NCBI RefSeq assembly: GCF_900187305.1
Contig: NZ_LT906434.1
Coordinates: 1,612,001 to 1,676,000, forward strand
DNA length: 64,000 nt
DNA from: Neisseria zoodegmatis
Lineage (GTDB): Bacteria; Pseudomonadota; Gammaproteobacteria; Burkholderiales; Neisseriaceae
Reading direction: 5' to 3'
Both the position numbers and the translations under genes were made by a program. Shown here in pieces: positions 27,591 to 36,436 of this stretch. The notes below the pieces were generated by a model. That model saw only the letters and a program-made list of their open reading frames with translations. It was not told where the DNA came from and did not search any database. Each line of letters opens with the position of its first letter. Position 1 is the stretch's first letter.

Positions 27591-28949
27591 TTACTTCTTG
27601 TCTTTGGCAGAATCCGAAGCGTTTTGAATCGCCTCGGCAATCCGCTCCGCACCTTTCTTCGCCCAATCGGCCTGACGTGCTTCTACCATCACGCGCACCA
27701 CAGGCTCGGTGCCGGAAGCGCGCAGCACGACGCGGCCTTTGCCTTCCAACTCTTTTTCCACTTCGGCCAACACATCTTTCGATGCGCCCTGCCAATCTTG
27801 GCCTTTTTGAATGCGCACATTGATCATGGTTTGCGGGAAAGCCTGCCAGTCGGCGCAAACGGTAGCCAAATCCTGATTCAGCGTGCGCAGGGCGGCCAGC
27901 ACTTGCAGGGCGGAAATAATGCCGTCGCCGGTGTTGTGCTTGTCCATGCACAAAATATGGCCGCTGGCTTCGCCGCCAATCAGCCAACCGCGCTGCTGCA
28001 ACTGCTCTAGCACATAGCGGTCGCCGACTTTGGCACGGCAAAAGGCCACGCCCTGCTCCTGCAAAGCCAATTCCATCGCCATATTGGTCATCACCGTGCC
28101 GACCACGCCGCCGATGACGGAACCTTCTGCGGCGCGGGCTTTGGCGATCACATAAATCAAGCTGTCGCCGTCATACACTTTACCGTGGCGGTCAACCATA
28201 ATCAGGCGGTCGCCGTCGCCGTCGAGCGAAATGCCGTAATCGGCTTCGTTTTGCAGCACCGCCGCCTGCAAAGCTTTCGGATGCGTGGCGCCGCATTTTT
28301 CGTTGATGTTGTAGCCGTTGGGTTCGTCGCTGATGGCCACTACATTTGCGCCCAGTTCGTGAAACACTTTCGGCGCAACATGATAGCCCGCTCCGTTGGC
28401 AGTATCGACCACCAGTTTTAAGCCGCGCAGGTCGTAGTTGGCGGGGAAAGTGGATTTGCAGAATTCGATATAGCGGTCGTCGGCACCGCTGACACGGCGC
28501 GCCCTGCCCAAACGGTCGGACGGGCGGGTTTTGATTTCTTCGTCCAGCTTGGCTTCGATTTCCAACTCGATTTCGTCGCTCAACTTCACGCCGCCTTCGG
28601 CAAAAAACTTGATGCCGTTGTCGGAATAAACATTGTGCGAAGCGGAAATCATCACGCCGGCAGAAAGGCGCAACGCACGGGTAAGATAGGCGATGCCGGG
28701 CGTCGGCAGCGGGCCGGTTTGAATCACGTTAACGCCTGCGGCGGTAAAACCTGCCACCAGAGCGGCTTCGAGCATATAGCCGGAAATACGGGTGTCTTTA
28801 CCGATGATAACGGTCGGCTTTTGGCCGCTGTCGTGCTGCACCAGCACCTGTCCGGCCGCATAACCGAGTTTCAATACAAAATCGGGCGTAATCGGAAACT
28901 GGCCTACTTCGCCGCGCACACCATCGGTTCCAAAATATTTTTTTGCCAT
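27591..28949 (-). CDS. glmM: Phosphoglucosamine mutase
   Basis: GlmM interconverts glucosamine-6-phosphate and glucosamine-1-phosphate on the way to UDP-GlcNAc for peptidoglycan and LOS. The 452-residue protein starts [13 protein letters not shown], carries the phosphoserine loop ISASHN with S104, the metal loop DGDGDR and the C-terminal sugar-phosphate loop [12 protein letters not shown]. The usual Pro after SASHN is Val here. It follows folP on the same strand, as in many bacteria, although a hairpin separates them. Confidence 0.97.
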   Translation of the reverse strand: MAKKYFGTDGVRGEVGQFPITPDFVLKLGYAAGQVLVQHDSGQKPTVIIGKDTRISGYMLEAALVAGFTAAGVNVIQTGPLPTPGIAYLTRALRLSAGVMISASHNVYSDNGIKFFAEGGVKLSDEIELEIEAKLDEEIKTRPSDRLGRARRVSGADDRYIEFCKSTFPANYDLRGLKLVVDTANGAGYHVAPKVFHELGANVVAISDEPNGYNINEKCGATHPKALQAAVLQNEADYGISLDGDGDRLIMVDRHGKVYDGDSLIYVIAKARAAEGSVIGGVVGTVMTNMAMELALQEQGVAFCRAKVGDRYVLEQLQQRGWLIGGEASGHILCMDKHNTGDGIISALQVLAALRTLNQDLATVCADWQAFPQTMINVRIQKGQDWQGASKDVLAEVEKELEGKGRVVLRASGTEPVVRVMVEARQADWAKKGAERIAEAIQNASDSAKDKK

Positions 28950-29050
28950 ATAAAAACACTCCGTTCAGACTTGAACCCGTATTGTAAAGCAGCCCAGCAG
29001 CGGTATCCAGCGGTTTACAAGGTTTTTCGGTTGGTATTCGGCACAATAAA

Positions 29051-29085
29051 CGATGCCGTCTGAAAGAAAGTTTCAGACGGCATCG
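29051..29085. terminator. Perfect inverted AT-DUS pair between folP and glmM
   Basis: CGATGCCGTCTGAAA and TTTCAGACGGCATCG form a 15-bp stem with a 5-nt loop. Unlike most copies here this is the ATGCCGTCTGAA dialect of N. meningitidis and N. gonorrhoeae. No T run follows, so termination may be partial. Confidence 0.65.
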
Positions 29086-29098
29086 GCAAGCGCGGTAT

Positions 29099-29953
29099 TT
29101 AATTTGCGTTTATTCCCAACGCATTCCACACTTTCAAAGCATCGGCTGTGGCTTTTACATCGTGCACACGCACTATTTGCGCGCCGCGTGCTACGGCAGC
29201 CAATGCCGCCGCCACGCTGCCGTGCACGCGGTCGGCCGCGTTTTCTTCGCCGGTGAGCGCACCGATCATGCGTTTGCGCGAAACGCCGATTAACAGCGGC
29301 AGGCCGGATTGTTTGGCCAGTTCGTTTAAATGCCGCATCAATAAGATATTGTGTTGCAAGGTTTTTCCGAAACCGAAGCCGGGGTCGAGCACGATGCGGT
29401 TTTTCGCGATACCCGCTTGCACACACGCTGCCGTCCGCTCATTCAAATAATCGGCCACTTCCCGCACAACATCTTGATATTGCGGATTTTGCTGCATGGT
29501 TTCAGGCATGCCCTGCATGTGCATCAGGCAGATGCCGGTTTGCGCCTGCTGCGCCAATAAATCTACTGCACCTTCATCGCTTAATGCCGACACATCGTTG
29601 ATGATGTCCACACCGCCCTGCTCCAAAGCCTGCTTCATCACCACCGTGCGGCGTGTGTCCAAGCTAACCGGCACGCCCCACGTTGCCAACTCTTTCAACA
29701 CCGGCCACACCCTCGCCCATTCTTCTTCGGGCGGTACATAATCCGATCCCGGGCGGGTGGATTCGCCGCCGATATCGAGTATATCCGCACCTTCTTTCAA
29801 AAGCTGCTCGGCGTGCTTCAAGGCCGTCTGAACGGTTTGCGAATACACGCCGCCGTCTGAAAACGAATCGGGCGTGAGGTTTACAATGCCCATTATTTTC
29901 GGCGCACTTAAATCAATAGCAAAACGCCCTGCCTGCCAAATAAGAGAAGTCAT
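29099..29953 (-). CDS. folP: Dihydropteroate synthase
   Basis: FolP condenses p-aminobenzoate with dihydropterin pyrophosphate in folate synthesis and is the sulfonamide target. The 284-residue protein has [15 protein letters not shown] (residues 21-35), [18 protein letters not shown], and [13 protein letters not shown] with the expected lysine. A DUS sits inside the conserved motif, read as SFSDGG, a nice fit of uptake signal to protein sequence. Its ATG at 29953 gives [20 protein letters not shown]. Confidence 0.96.
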   Translation of the reverse strand: MTSLIWQAGRFAIDLSAPKIMGIVNLTPDSFSDGGVYSQTVQTALKHAEQLLKEGADILDIGGESTRPGSDYVPPEEEWARVWPVLKELATWGVPVSLDTRRTVVMKQALEQGGVDIINDVSALSDEGAVDLLAQQAQTGICLMHMQGMPETMQQNPQYQDVVREVADYLNERTAACVQAGIAKNRIVLDPGFGFGKTLQHNILLMRHLNELAKQSGLPLLIGVSRKRMIGALTGEENAADRVHGSVAAALAAVARGAQIVRVHDVKATADALKVWNALGINAN

Positions 29954-29992
29954 CGGTTTTCTTTCGGGAAGAAATACAGCTTAAACACGGAG

Positions 29993-30031
29993 AGGCCGTC
30001 TGAAATCATGCAAAACTGTTCAGACGGCCTG
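29993..30031. terminator. Inverted DUS pair between DUF2788 gene and folP
   Basis: AGGCCGTCTGAA and TTCAGACGGCCT with a loop of about 14 nt. Confidence 0.6.
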
Positions 30032-30040
30032 CCTTGATAT

Positions 30041-30247
30041 TTATTTCGACAATACGAAAAATTCGATCAATACGTTTTTGAAGATAAAGCCGAACACGCC
30101 CAGCCCCAACACCAAAAACAAAACAAACATGCCGAATTTGCCTGCTTTCGATTCTTTACCGAGATTCCACACGATAAAGCCCAAAAACACAATCAGCACG
30201 GTTAAGCAGATTTTCAATGCCCAATCGGCAAATACTGCCTCATCCAT
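30041..30247 (-). CDS. DUF2788 small membrane protein
   Basis: The 68-residue product MDEAVFADWALKICLTVLIV... has two hydrophobic segments separated by the conserved WNLGKESKAGKFG hinge, the DUF2788 pattern common in Neisseria and other beta- and gammaproteobacteria. Function unknown. I start at the ATG at 30247 because GGAGTAGGAAT sits directly before it; a longer reading runs back through a DUS hairpin. Confidence 0.8.
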   Translation of the reverse strand: MDEAVFADWALKICLTVLIVFLGFIVWNLGKESKAGKFGMFVLFLVLGLGVFGFIFKNVLIEFFVLSK

Positions 30248-30271
30248 ATTCCTACTCCTCAACTGTTTTCT

Positions 30272-30313
30272 TTCAGACGGCCTCTGTACACAACCGCAAG
30301 AGGCCGTCTGAAA
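30272..30313. terminator. Inverted DUS pair after metZ
   Basis: TTTCAGACGGCCTC and GAGGCCGTCTGAAA facing each other across about 16 nt, between the metZ stop and the DUF2788 start on the minus strand. Confidence 0.65.
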
Positions 30314-30314
30314 C

Positions 30315-31484
30315 TTATCCCAGAGCCTGCTGCAAATCGGCAATCAAGTCCTGCACGTTTTCCAAACCTACCGACAAGCGCAGCAAACCCGCTTCAATAC
30401 CTGCCTGCTGTTTCGCTTCCGGTGCCATTCTGCCGTGGGTGGTCGTCCACGGGTGCGTAATGGTGGAGCGCACATCGCCGAGATTGGCAGTTTTCGAGAA
30501 AATGTTTACCGAATCAATCACTTTCCACGCCGCTTCTTGGCCGCCTTCCACCTCGAAAGCCACCACGATGCCGCCGGAAACCTGCTGCTTTTGCATCAAC
30601 TCTGCCTGCGGGTGATCATCCAAACCGGCATAATAAACGGCTTTCACTTTGGCCTGACCGCGCAGCCATCGGGCAATCTGCAAAGCATTGGCCGCCTGCT
30701 TTTCCATGCGCACAAACAGCGTTTCCACTCCGCTGAGCAGCACCCACGCACTAAACGGCGACAAAGCCAAACCTGCCGAATTGCTGTACATCGCGATTTC
30801 TTTAATCAAAGCGGTTTTGCCGCAAATCACACCGCCCAACACCCTGCCCTGACCATCGATACCTTTGGTTGCCGACTGCACCGACAAATCCGCACCGAAT
30901 TTCAAAGGCTGCTGAATAGCCGGCGTACAAAAACTGTTGTCCACCACCAAAAGCGCGCCCGCATCATGCGCCACGGCGGCCAATGCTTCGATATCGGCGA
31001 TTTCGTTCAAAGGATTGGAAGGCGTTTCCAAAAACAGCATCTTGGTGTTTTCTTTCACCGCCGCCCGCCATTCGGACACATCGGTTTGCGACACCAGCGT
31101 GATTTCGATACCGAATTTCGACACGATACCGTTGATAAACCCCGCCGTAGTGCCGAACAGGCTGCGGCTGGCAATCAGATGGTCGCCCGTTTTCAAAAAC
31201 GTCAACATCGCCGCCTGAATCGCCGACATGCCCGTAGAAGTCGCCACACCGCTCTCGCCCGCTTCCAAACAGGCCACGCGCTTTTCAAAAGCCGCCACGG
31301 TAGGATTGGCCGTGCGCGAATAAGTGTAGCCCTCGATTTCCCGGGCAAACAAAGCCGCGCCCTGTGCCGCGTCGTCAAACATAAAACTGCTGGTTAAAAA
31401 CAATGCCTGATTGTGCTCGTTGTATTCGGTTTGGCTTTTCGCACCGCGTATCGCTAAAGTTTCGGGATGGAGTGTGTCGGTCAT
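30315..31484 (-). CDS. metZ: O-succinylhomoserine sulfhydrylase
   Basis: This PLP enzyme makes homocysteine directly from O-succinylhomoserine and sulfide. The 389-residue protein belongs to the Cys/Met metabolism family with the PLP lysine K207 in SATKGIDGQGR, and the tyrosine-rich phosphate-binding stretch YTYSRTANPT. The SATK-x-IDGQGR form is characteristic of MetZ rather than MetB. It would use sulfide from the sulfite reductase whose flavoprotein is encoded at 23.5-25.3 kb. Confidence 0.88.
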   Translation of the reverse strand: MTDTLHPETLAIRGAKSQTEYNEHNQALFLTSSFMFDDAAQGAALFAREIEGYTYSRTANPTVAAFEKRVACLEAGESGVATSTGMSAIQAAMLTFLKTGDHLIASRSLFGTTAGFINGIVSKFGIEITLVSQTDVSEWRAAVKENTKMLFLETPSNPLNEIADIEALAAVAHDAGALLVVDNSFCTPAIQQPLKFGADLSVQSATKGIDGQGRVLGGVICGKTALIKEIAMYSNSAGLALSPFSAWVLLSGVETLFVRMEKQAANALQIARWLRGQAKVKAVYYAGLDDHPQAELMQKQQVSGGIVVAFEVEGGQEAAWKVIDSVNIFSKTANLGDVRSTITHPWTTTHGRMAPEAKQQAGIEAGLLRLSVGLENVQDLIADLQQALG

Positions 31485-31801
31485 GATTCTTTCTCGTTAT
31501 CAACAACAGGCCGTCTGAAAAAGCACGGCAAAAAATTGTGAACATTTTGCGCTTATTTGGACGGGGTTTCAACCTTAAAAGCCCGCCGAAGGCTTCGTCA
31601 ATCGAAAATTTTATGACTTTCAAATAAAACAAGGGGTTGACATCATTTATTTTTAAATTATTTTTCCAACAAAATCATCTATATAATTTACAAAAACTAA
31701 AAAATAAAAATAAGCCGTTGAAAAAAAATGAAATAATTTTTACGCATTATTTAAGTAATGCTGAAGATACAAACAAACGATATACAAAAGGAATTTGATC
31801 G
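31485..31801 (+). promoter_or_regulatory. Promoter region of the lipoprotein pair
   Basis: This 317-nt gap holds a DUS at about 31508, then a very AT-rich stretch. TTGACA at 31635-31640 with TATTTT about 16 nt later is a promoter candidate, with another TATAAT at about 31681-31686. AAAGGAA precedes the ATG at 31802. Nothing else recognised. Confidence 0.45.
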
Positions 31802-32404
31802 ATGAGTATCAAGAATTTTTCATTAATCGGCTTATCTTCCTGCCTGCTGGCAGCCTGCGGCAGCGGCGGTGCGGGCACAACCACCACGCCCGACGGCACC
31901 AAAATCAACCTTGAGTTAAGTCCGAAGGGAGCGGTCGAAGCGCAAACAACCGACGGTAAATTACAAGGCTGGAATCAAGATTCATCGTTTTACGGAGCAT
32001 GGGTAAACAACAGCGGCCAGTTTCAGGAAATGCGCTATCAAGGCACTCTGACACCTGAAAAAAATGTACCTAATTCCGGTACGGCAACCTATTACGGAAA
32101 TGCCGTACGCAACGACAGTATTAGCGGCGACGTCCTCCTTGACGCAAAAAGCCGCATTCATGTTGATTTCGGGCGGAAAACCGTTAGCGGAAACATCGAA
32201 ATGCCGGGTTTGCGCCGTGATATTACCCTACATGAAGGCCGTCTGAACGGAGCGCAATACTCAGGCAATGCAAGTGTGATCGGCAATAGCGGCGGACGCT
32301 ACGAAGGCGGTTTGTTCGGCAAAGATTATAAAGAAACTGCCGGCGTGGTGAAATTCAACAATAATCCCGACTTAGACACAGCCTTTGGCGGCAAACGTTA
32401 TTAA
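31802..32404 (+). CDS. Predicted surface lipoprotein with TbpB-like beta-barrel
   Basis: The 200-residue precursor has a lipobox LAAC (C19) followed by a Gly/Thr-rich anchor (GSGGAGTTTT). Its C-terminal half resembles the eight-stranded barrel domain of transferrin-binding-type and Slam-dependent surface lipoproteins, with the closing motif GGRYEGGLFGKDYKETAGVVKF and ending FGGKRY. Such proteins display a binding domain on the cell surface; the ligand here is unknown. It is much shorter than TbpB or HpuA and would hold one small N-terminal handle plus one barrel. A DUS is embedded as EGRLNG. A second lipoprotein follows 16 nt later. No slam or TonB receptor gene adjoins. Confidence 0.65.
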   Translation: MSIKNFSLIGLSSCLLAACGSGGAGTTTTPDGTKINLELSPKGAVEAQTTDGKLQGWNQDSSFYGAWVNNSGQFQEMRYQGTLTPEKNVPNSGTATYYGNAVRNDSISGDVLLDAKSRIHVDFGRKTVSGNIEMPGLRRDITLHEGRLNGAQYSGNASVIGNSGGRYEGGLFGKDYKETAGVVKFNNNPDLDTAFGGKRY

Positions 32405-32420
32405 TTAAAAAGGACTAGCA

Positions 32421-32846
32421 ATGACAATCGGAAAGATACTTTCTTTCAGCACCCTGTCTATTCTTTTGGCTGCCTGCGGTGCAACCGGTAAATCTTTTTC
32501 TTCTCTCGAAGCACCTGCCGAAGGCCAAAGCAAATTATATGTATACCGCTCGCCTTCTTTGAAAGGTAGCGCCATTCATTACGATGTTTATGCAGGAGAA
32601 CACAAAATCGGCAATATCCGCAACGGCGGCTATCTCAGCAAAGAATTAGCCCCCGGCGAATACGAGATTTGGGCGAAAACCGAAGCCCGCCGCAGCGTAA
32701 CCATTCCATTGCGCGCCAATGAAATCCAATGCGTTAAAGCAAGTGTAGGCTTCGGCGCATTTGTAGGCCGTCCAAAACTTGAAAGCGTATCGTTGGATCA
32801 ATGCAAAGCCGAAATAGCGGCAACTAAAGAAAGTTTGGATATATAA
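32421..32846 (+). CDS. DUF2846-type lipoprotein
   Basis: The 141-residue precursor has a lipobox LAAC (C19) and a domain matching DUF2846 (LYVYRSPSLKGSAIHYDVYAGEHKIGNIRNGGYLSKELAPGEYEIWAKTE followed by VGFGAFVGRPKLESV). It is probably lipid-anchored in the periplasm or outer membrane. AAAGGAC precedes the ATG. It is almost certainly cotranscribed with the lipoprotein gene upstream. Function unknown. Confidence 0.75.
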   Translation: MTIGKILSFSTLSILLAACGATGKSFSSLEAPAEGQSKLYVYRSPSLKGSAIHYDVYAGEHKIGNIRNGGYLSKELAPGEYEIWAKTEARRSVTIPLRANEIQCVKASVGFGAFVGRPKLESVSLDQCKAEIAATKESLDI

Positions 32847-32863
32847 AAGCCAAATAAAGCCGA

Positions 32864-32893
32864 GAGGCCGTCTGAAATATTTTCAGACGGCCT
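32864..32893 (+). terminator. Terminator of the lipoprotein pair (inverted DUS)
   Basis: AGGCCGTCTGAAA and TTTCAGACGGCCT with a 3-nt loop, 18 nt past the stop. Confidence 0.8.
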
Positions 32894-32929
32894 TAATATT
32901 AAATACAATCTCTAGGCAGGTTGATTTAT

Positions 32930-32972
32930 GTAAACAGTAACGATACAATTGACGTAAACAATAGCGATACAA
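32930..32972 (+). promoter_or_regulatory. Direct repeats before higB, probable HigA operator
   Basis: GTAAACAGTAACGATACAA at 32930-32948 and GTAAACAATAGCGATACAA at 32954-32972 are direct repeats with 17 of 19 matches, starting 24 nt apart and ending just before the higB ATG. Toxin-antitoxin operons are commonly autoregulated by the antitoxin, so these are good operator candidates. Confidence 0.5.
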
Positions 32973-32974
32973 CC

Positions 32975-33253
32975 ATGATTATTTCCTTTCAACACAAAGG
33001 GCTGGAACGGTTTTACAAAACAGGCAGCAAGTCGGGCATACAAGCTGCTCATGCCGCCAAACTTGCCCGCATCCTCGCCCGATTGAATGCGGCAAGCGTG
33101 CCGTCTGATATGAATATTCCCGGCTGGAATCTGCACCCGCTTTCCGGCGATTTGAAAAATCATTGGAGTGTGAAAGTAAACGGAAATTGGCGCGTTACTT
33201 TCAAGCTGGAAAACGGCCATGCCGAAATCGTGGATTATCAGGATTACCATTAG
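32975..33253 (+). CDS. higB: HigB-type mRNA interferase toxin (RelE/ParE fold)
   Basis: The 92-residue basic protein [19 protein letters not shown]... with [43 protein letters not shown] matches the HigB branch of the RelE superfamily, ribosome-dependent mRNA cleaving toxins. I use the ATG at 32975; a TTG 54 nt upstream would start in the operator repeats. The antitoxin follows 10 nt after the stop, giving the toxin-first order typical of higBA. Confidence 0.85.
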   Translation: MIISFQHKGLERFYKTGSKSGIQAAHAAKLARILARLNAASVPSDMNIPGWNLHPLSGDLKNHWSVKVNGNWRVTFKLENGHAEIVDYQDYH

Positions 33254-33263
33254 GAGCAAGATT

Positions 33264-33566
33264 ATGTTGATGCACACCCCCCCCCATCCTGCGGAGGTTA
33301 TCCGTGAAGACATCCTGCCCGAATTGGGCTTGAGCGTAACCGAAGCCGCCAAGCAGCTGGGCGTTTCCCGCGTTACCTTATCGCGCCTGCTAAACGGCAA
33401 GGCGGGCATCAGCGCAGATATGGCCATTCGCCTGCATAAATGGCTGGGAGACGACAGTCCCAGCCCTGAAAGCTGGCTGCACCAACAGGCCGACTATGAC
33501 TTATGGCAGGCTATGCAGAAAAACATACCCGAGGTTACTCCCGCTTATACGGCTTCACCTGCTTGA
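33264..33566 (+). CDS. higA: HigA family antitoxin with poly-C tract
   Basis: The 100-residue protein [20 protein letters not shown]... is a helix-turn-helix HigA antitoxin (HTH about 27-55, [25 protein letters not shown]). AGGAG overlaps the toxin stop and serves its ATG. The codons for T5-P6-P7-H8 contain nine consecutive C at 33277-33285, so a single-base slip would shift the frame almost at once. The HTPPHP motif itself is normal for HigA; the run of C in its codons is what is unusual. Confidence 0.85.
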   Translation: MLMHTPPHPAEVIREDILPELGLSVTEAAKQLGVSRVTLSRLLNGKAGISADMAIRLHKWLGDDSPSPESWLHQQADYDLWQAMQKNIPEVTPAYTASPA

Positions 33567-33613
33567 TAATGGGAAATACGGGCTTTGGCAATTTTTAAGT
33601 TGAAATTAAACAA

Positions 33614-33648
33614 GAGGCCGTCTGAAAATATTTTCAGACGGCCTTTTA
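33614..33648 (+). terminator. higBA terminator (inverted DUS)
   Basis: GAGGCCGTCTGAAAATA and TATTTTCAGACGGCC facing with a short loop and a following TTTT. Also convergent with the UPF0210 gene. Confidence 0.75.
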
Positions 33649-33663
33649 ACCCATACGAACCAA

Positions 33664-35025
33664 TCAATTCTTCATCGACTGCACAGGCGCAGGAATGCGT
33701 CCGCCGCGGTTCACAAACACTTCGCACGAGCCTTCTTTCACGGGCATGATCGGTGCGTATCCGAGTAGGCCGCCGAATTCTACGCTGTCGCCCACGTCTT
33801 TGCCCGGCACGGGGATAATGCGCACGGCGGTGGTTTTGCTGTTGATCATGCCGATGGCGGCTTCGTCGGCGATGATGCCGGAAATAGTGGCGGCGGAAGT
33901 CGTGCCCGGCACGGCTACCATATCCAAGCCTACGGAGCAGACGGCGGTCATGGCTTCGAGTTTGTCCAAAGTCAACACGCCCGATTCGGCGGCGGCAATC
34001 ATGCCTTCGTCTTCGGAAACGGGGATGAACGCGCCGCTCAAGCCGCCGACTGCGCTTGAGGCCATCATGCCGCCTTTTTTTACGGCATCGTTCAGCAAGG
34101 CTAAGGCGGCGGTGGTGCCGTGGGTGCCGCACACGCTCAAGCCCATTTCTTCGAGGATGCGGGCTACCGAATCGCCGACGGCAGGCGTGGGAGCCAGCGA
34201 CAAATCGAGAATGCCGAACGGAATGCCGAGCATTTTGCTGGCTTCGTGTCCGATCAATTCGCCGACGCGGGTGATCTTAAAAGCGGTTTTTTTCACCACT
34301 TCGGCCACCTCGGTCAACGTGTGCGTGTAAGTGTTTTCCAAAGCAGCTTTAACCACGCCGGGGCCTGATACACCGACGTTGATAATCGCATCGGCTTCGC
34401 CTGCGCCATGAAACGCGCCGGCCATAAAGGGGTTGTCTTCGACGGCGTTGCAGAAAACAACGATTTTGGCGCAGCCGAAGCCTTCGGGCGTGATTTCGGC
34501 GGTTTCTTTAATGATTTCGCCCGCCAGTTTTACCGCGTCCATGTTGATGCCGGCGCGCGTGCTGCCGATATTGACGGAACTGCACACGATATCGGTGGTT
34601 TTCATGGCTTCGGGAATGGAGCGGATCAGCACTTCGTCCGACGGCGACATGCCTTTTTGCACCAATGCGGAAAAACCGCCGATAAACGACACGCCGATGT
34701 CTTTGGCTGCTTTATCCAGCGTTTGGGCGATGCTCACATACGAATCGGCGTGGGTAGCCGCAGCGATTTGGGCAATCGGGGTGACGGAAATGCGCTGGTT
34801 TACAATCGGCACGCCGTATTTGGCGGAAAGGTATTGCGCGGTCTTCACCAAATCTTTGCCGATGCGGGTGATTTTGTTGTAGATGTTTTGGTTGAGGATG
34901 TTGATGTCGGCACTGATGCAGTCGTGCAGGTCGATGCCGATGGTGATGGTGCGCACGTCGAAATTCTGGTCGGCCACCATGCGCACGGTTTCTAATATTT
35001 CGCTGGATTGAATGCTGGTTGTCAT
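33664..35025 (-). CDS. PFL family protein, UPF0210 (DUF711)
   Basis: The 453-residue protein ([36 protein letters not shown]) is a full-length member of UPF0210, a conserved family distantly related to pyruvate formate-lyase folds, without known reaction. It is glycine/alanine-rich and has no signal peptide. Its start is 12 nt after the stop of the ACT-domain gene, the arrangement seen in most genomes that have the pair, so the ACT protein probably regulates it. Confidence 0.9.
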   Translation of the reverse strand: MTTSIQSSEILETVRMVADQNFDVRTITIGIDLHDCISADINILNQNIYNKITRIGKDLVKTAQYLSAKYGVPIVNQRISVTPIAQIAAATHADSYVSIAQTLDKAAKDIGVSFIGGFSALVQKGMSPSDEVLIRSIPEAMKTTDIVCSSVNIGSTRAGINMDAVKLAGEIIKETAEITPEGFGCAKIVVFCNAVEDNPFMAGAFHGAGEADAIINVGVSGPGVVKAALENTYTHTLTEVAEVVKKTAFKITRVGELIGHEASKMLGIPFGILDLSLAPTPAVGDSVARILEEMGLSVCGTHGTTAALALLNDAVKKGGMMASSAVGGLSGAFIPVSEDEGMIAAAESGVLTLDKLEAMTAVCSVGLDMVAVPGTTSAATISGIIADEAAIGMINSKTTAVRIIPVPGKDVGDSVEFGGLLGYAPIMPVKEGSCEVFVNRGGRIPAPVQSMKN

Positions 35026-35037
35026 GGTTTCAATCCT

Positions 35038-35310
35038 TTAAATGCGGTGCATGGCGTTGAAAATTTCTTCGTTTTGCATACGGATGTCGAGCGCGAGTTT
35101 TTTGCTCTCTTCTGCAAACAGATCCAGCATTTCCTGACGGGTTTTCGGGCATCTTGCCGTGTCAACCAAAATAATCATGGTGAAAAAATCGTCCATCAGT
35201 TGTTGGCTGATGTTGAGGATGTTGATTTGGTTTTCGGCAAGCAGTTTAGACACGTCGTACACGATGCCGACACGGTCTTTGCCGATCACGGTAATCACTG
35301 AATTGATCAT
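35038..35310 (-). CDS. ACT domain protein, UPF0237
   Basis: The 90-residue protein MINSVITVIGKDRVGIVYDV... is a single ACT domain (UPF0237) of the type that binds small ligands such as amino acids. It is the first gene of a tight two-gene operon with UPF0210. GGAAAC precedes the ATG. Confidence 0.9.
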   Translation of the reverse strand: MINSVITVIGKDRVGIVYDVSKLLAENQINILNISQQLMDDFFTMIILVDTARCPKTRQEMLDLFAEESKKLALDIRMQNEEIFNAMHRI

Positions 35311-35322
35311 ATTGCGTTTCCT

Positions 35323-35988
35323 TTAATTAGATTTAACGTTTGAGGCAGCTATTTTTATTGCTATAAAATCAGCACAATCCATAAAAATATAAAACATTAA
35401 AGATATTAAAAAAATTATAAACATAGATTTAAGTTTAAAAATTTTTTCTCGATTTTGTTTTAGAATGGGCTGATTCAAATCTAAATTTTTAATACAAAAT
35501 ATAAAAATAAACTTTAATGCCAAATAACAACTAATATAGATCAAATAAAATATTATTAAAAAAGCTAATAACCAAAATTGCCAAGCATCATAGTTGCTAA
35601 CAGCTCTAGGCCCTAATCCAGCATACCAAATTGTAAGTAATGAAATATAAATAAAATATTTATCCACACTAGAAAATATGAGATTAGATTTAGCCTGAAA
35701 AAATATGTTTCTTTTAGAATCAATATAATAATTAATATCCAATAATTCACATAATTTTGGCACATCCTCTCTTAAATACCGTATCAATATATAATCTAAT
35801 ACATAAAAAGAAATCAAAGGAGAAAGAACAAAAGCATACAAGCCATCGAGATATGGTCTCCCTCCTCTTAAAACAAGATATATCCCTGTTATAAAACAAA
35901 TCAAAAACAAACAAAACAAATAAGACAGCCAATTCCAAAAAGGTATTGAGCTATTTATATGTATGAATTTTGATTTTTCATCATCCAT
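35323..35988 (-). CDS. AT-rich orphan membrane protein
   Basis: I do not recognise this gene. From the ATG at 35988 it encodes 221 residues with about five to six hydrophobic segments (WLSYLFCLFLICFITGIYLV, LYAFVLSPLISFYVL, YFIYISLLTIWYAGLG, FWLLAFLIIFYLIYISCYLALKFIFIFC, SMFIIFLISLMFYIFM). Codon use is extremely AT-rich compared with the flanking core genes, and it separates the UPF0237 gene from acpS, genes that are otherwise compactly packed. A longer start inside acpS is possible but would overlap it. No DUS inside. Likely a horizontally acquired or fast-evolving gene. Confidence 0.6.
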   Translation of the reverse strand: MDDEKSKFIHINSSIPFWNWLSYLFCLFLICFITGIYLVLRGGRPYLDGLYAFVLSPLISFYVLDYILIRYLREDVPKLCELLDINYYIDSKRNIFFQAKSNLIFSSVDKYFIYISLLTIWYAGLGPRAVSNYDAWQFWLLAFLIIFYLIYISCYLALKFIFIFCIKNLDLNQPILKQNREKIFKLKSMFIIFLISLMFYIFMDCADFIAIKIAASNVKSN

Positions 35989-36011
35989 AATTTCTATTAT
36001 CTCTCTCTTTA

Positions 36012-36389
36012 TTATTTCTCTGCTACCGCAAAAGCCAGCACCTTGTCTTCTTCGTCGCTCATGCTCAGATGCACGCGCTTGATGCCTTTTTCTTTCAGCC
36101 ATTTTTGCAGTTCTGGTTCGCAATGAAACTCGGGTTTGCCCAATGCGTCATGGCCGATGCCGATGTTGCGCAGGCTGACGGGCGAACGGATACCGGTGCC
36201 GACGGCTTTGGCAAAGGCTTCTTTGGCGGCAAAGCGTTTGGCCAAGAAATTCACGGGGCGGCCGGCTTGCGGATATTCGAGCAGTTCGATACGGCTGAGC
36301 AGGCGTTCGGCAAAGGCTTGTCCGTATTTTTTATGCAGCTTTTCGATGCGGCTCAGGGCAACGATGTCGGTACCGATTCCGTAAATCAT
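36012..36389 (-). CDS. acpS: Holo-[acyl-carrier-protein] synthase
   Basis: AcpS moves 4'-phosphopantetheine from CoA to acyl carrier protein. The 125-residue protein has the start MIYGIGTDIVALSRIEKL and the Mg-binding/catalytic motif FLAKRFAAKEAFAKAVGTG typical of the family. It is 47 nt downstream of pdxJ on the same strand, the conserved pdxJ-acpS order. Confidence 0.96.
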   Translation of the reverse strand: MIYGIGTDIVALSRIEKLHKKYGQAFAERLLSRIELLEYPQAGRPVNFLAKRFAAKEAFAKAVGTGIRSPVSLRNIGIGHDALGKPEFHCEPELQKWLKEKGIKRVHLSMSDEEDKVLAFAVAEK

Positions 36390-36436
36390 GGTGTTTCCTT
36401 TGAATGGTTATTTCAGACGGCCTGAATCAGTCTCAA

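Noticed and set aside
34408-34995. Long plus-strand ORF opposite the UPF0210 gene
   Set aside because: Shadow of a well-supported minus-strand gene; no family resemblance.
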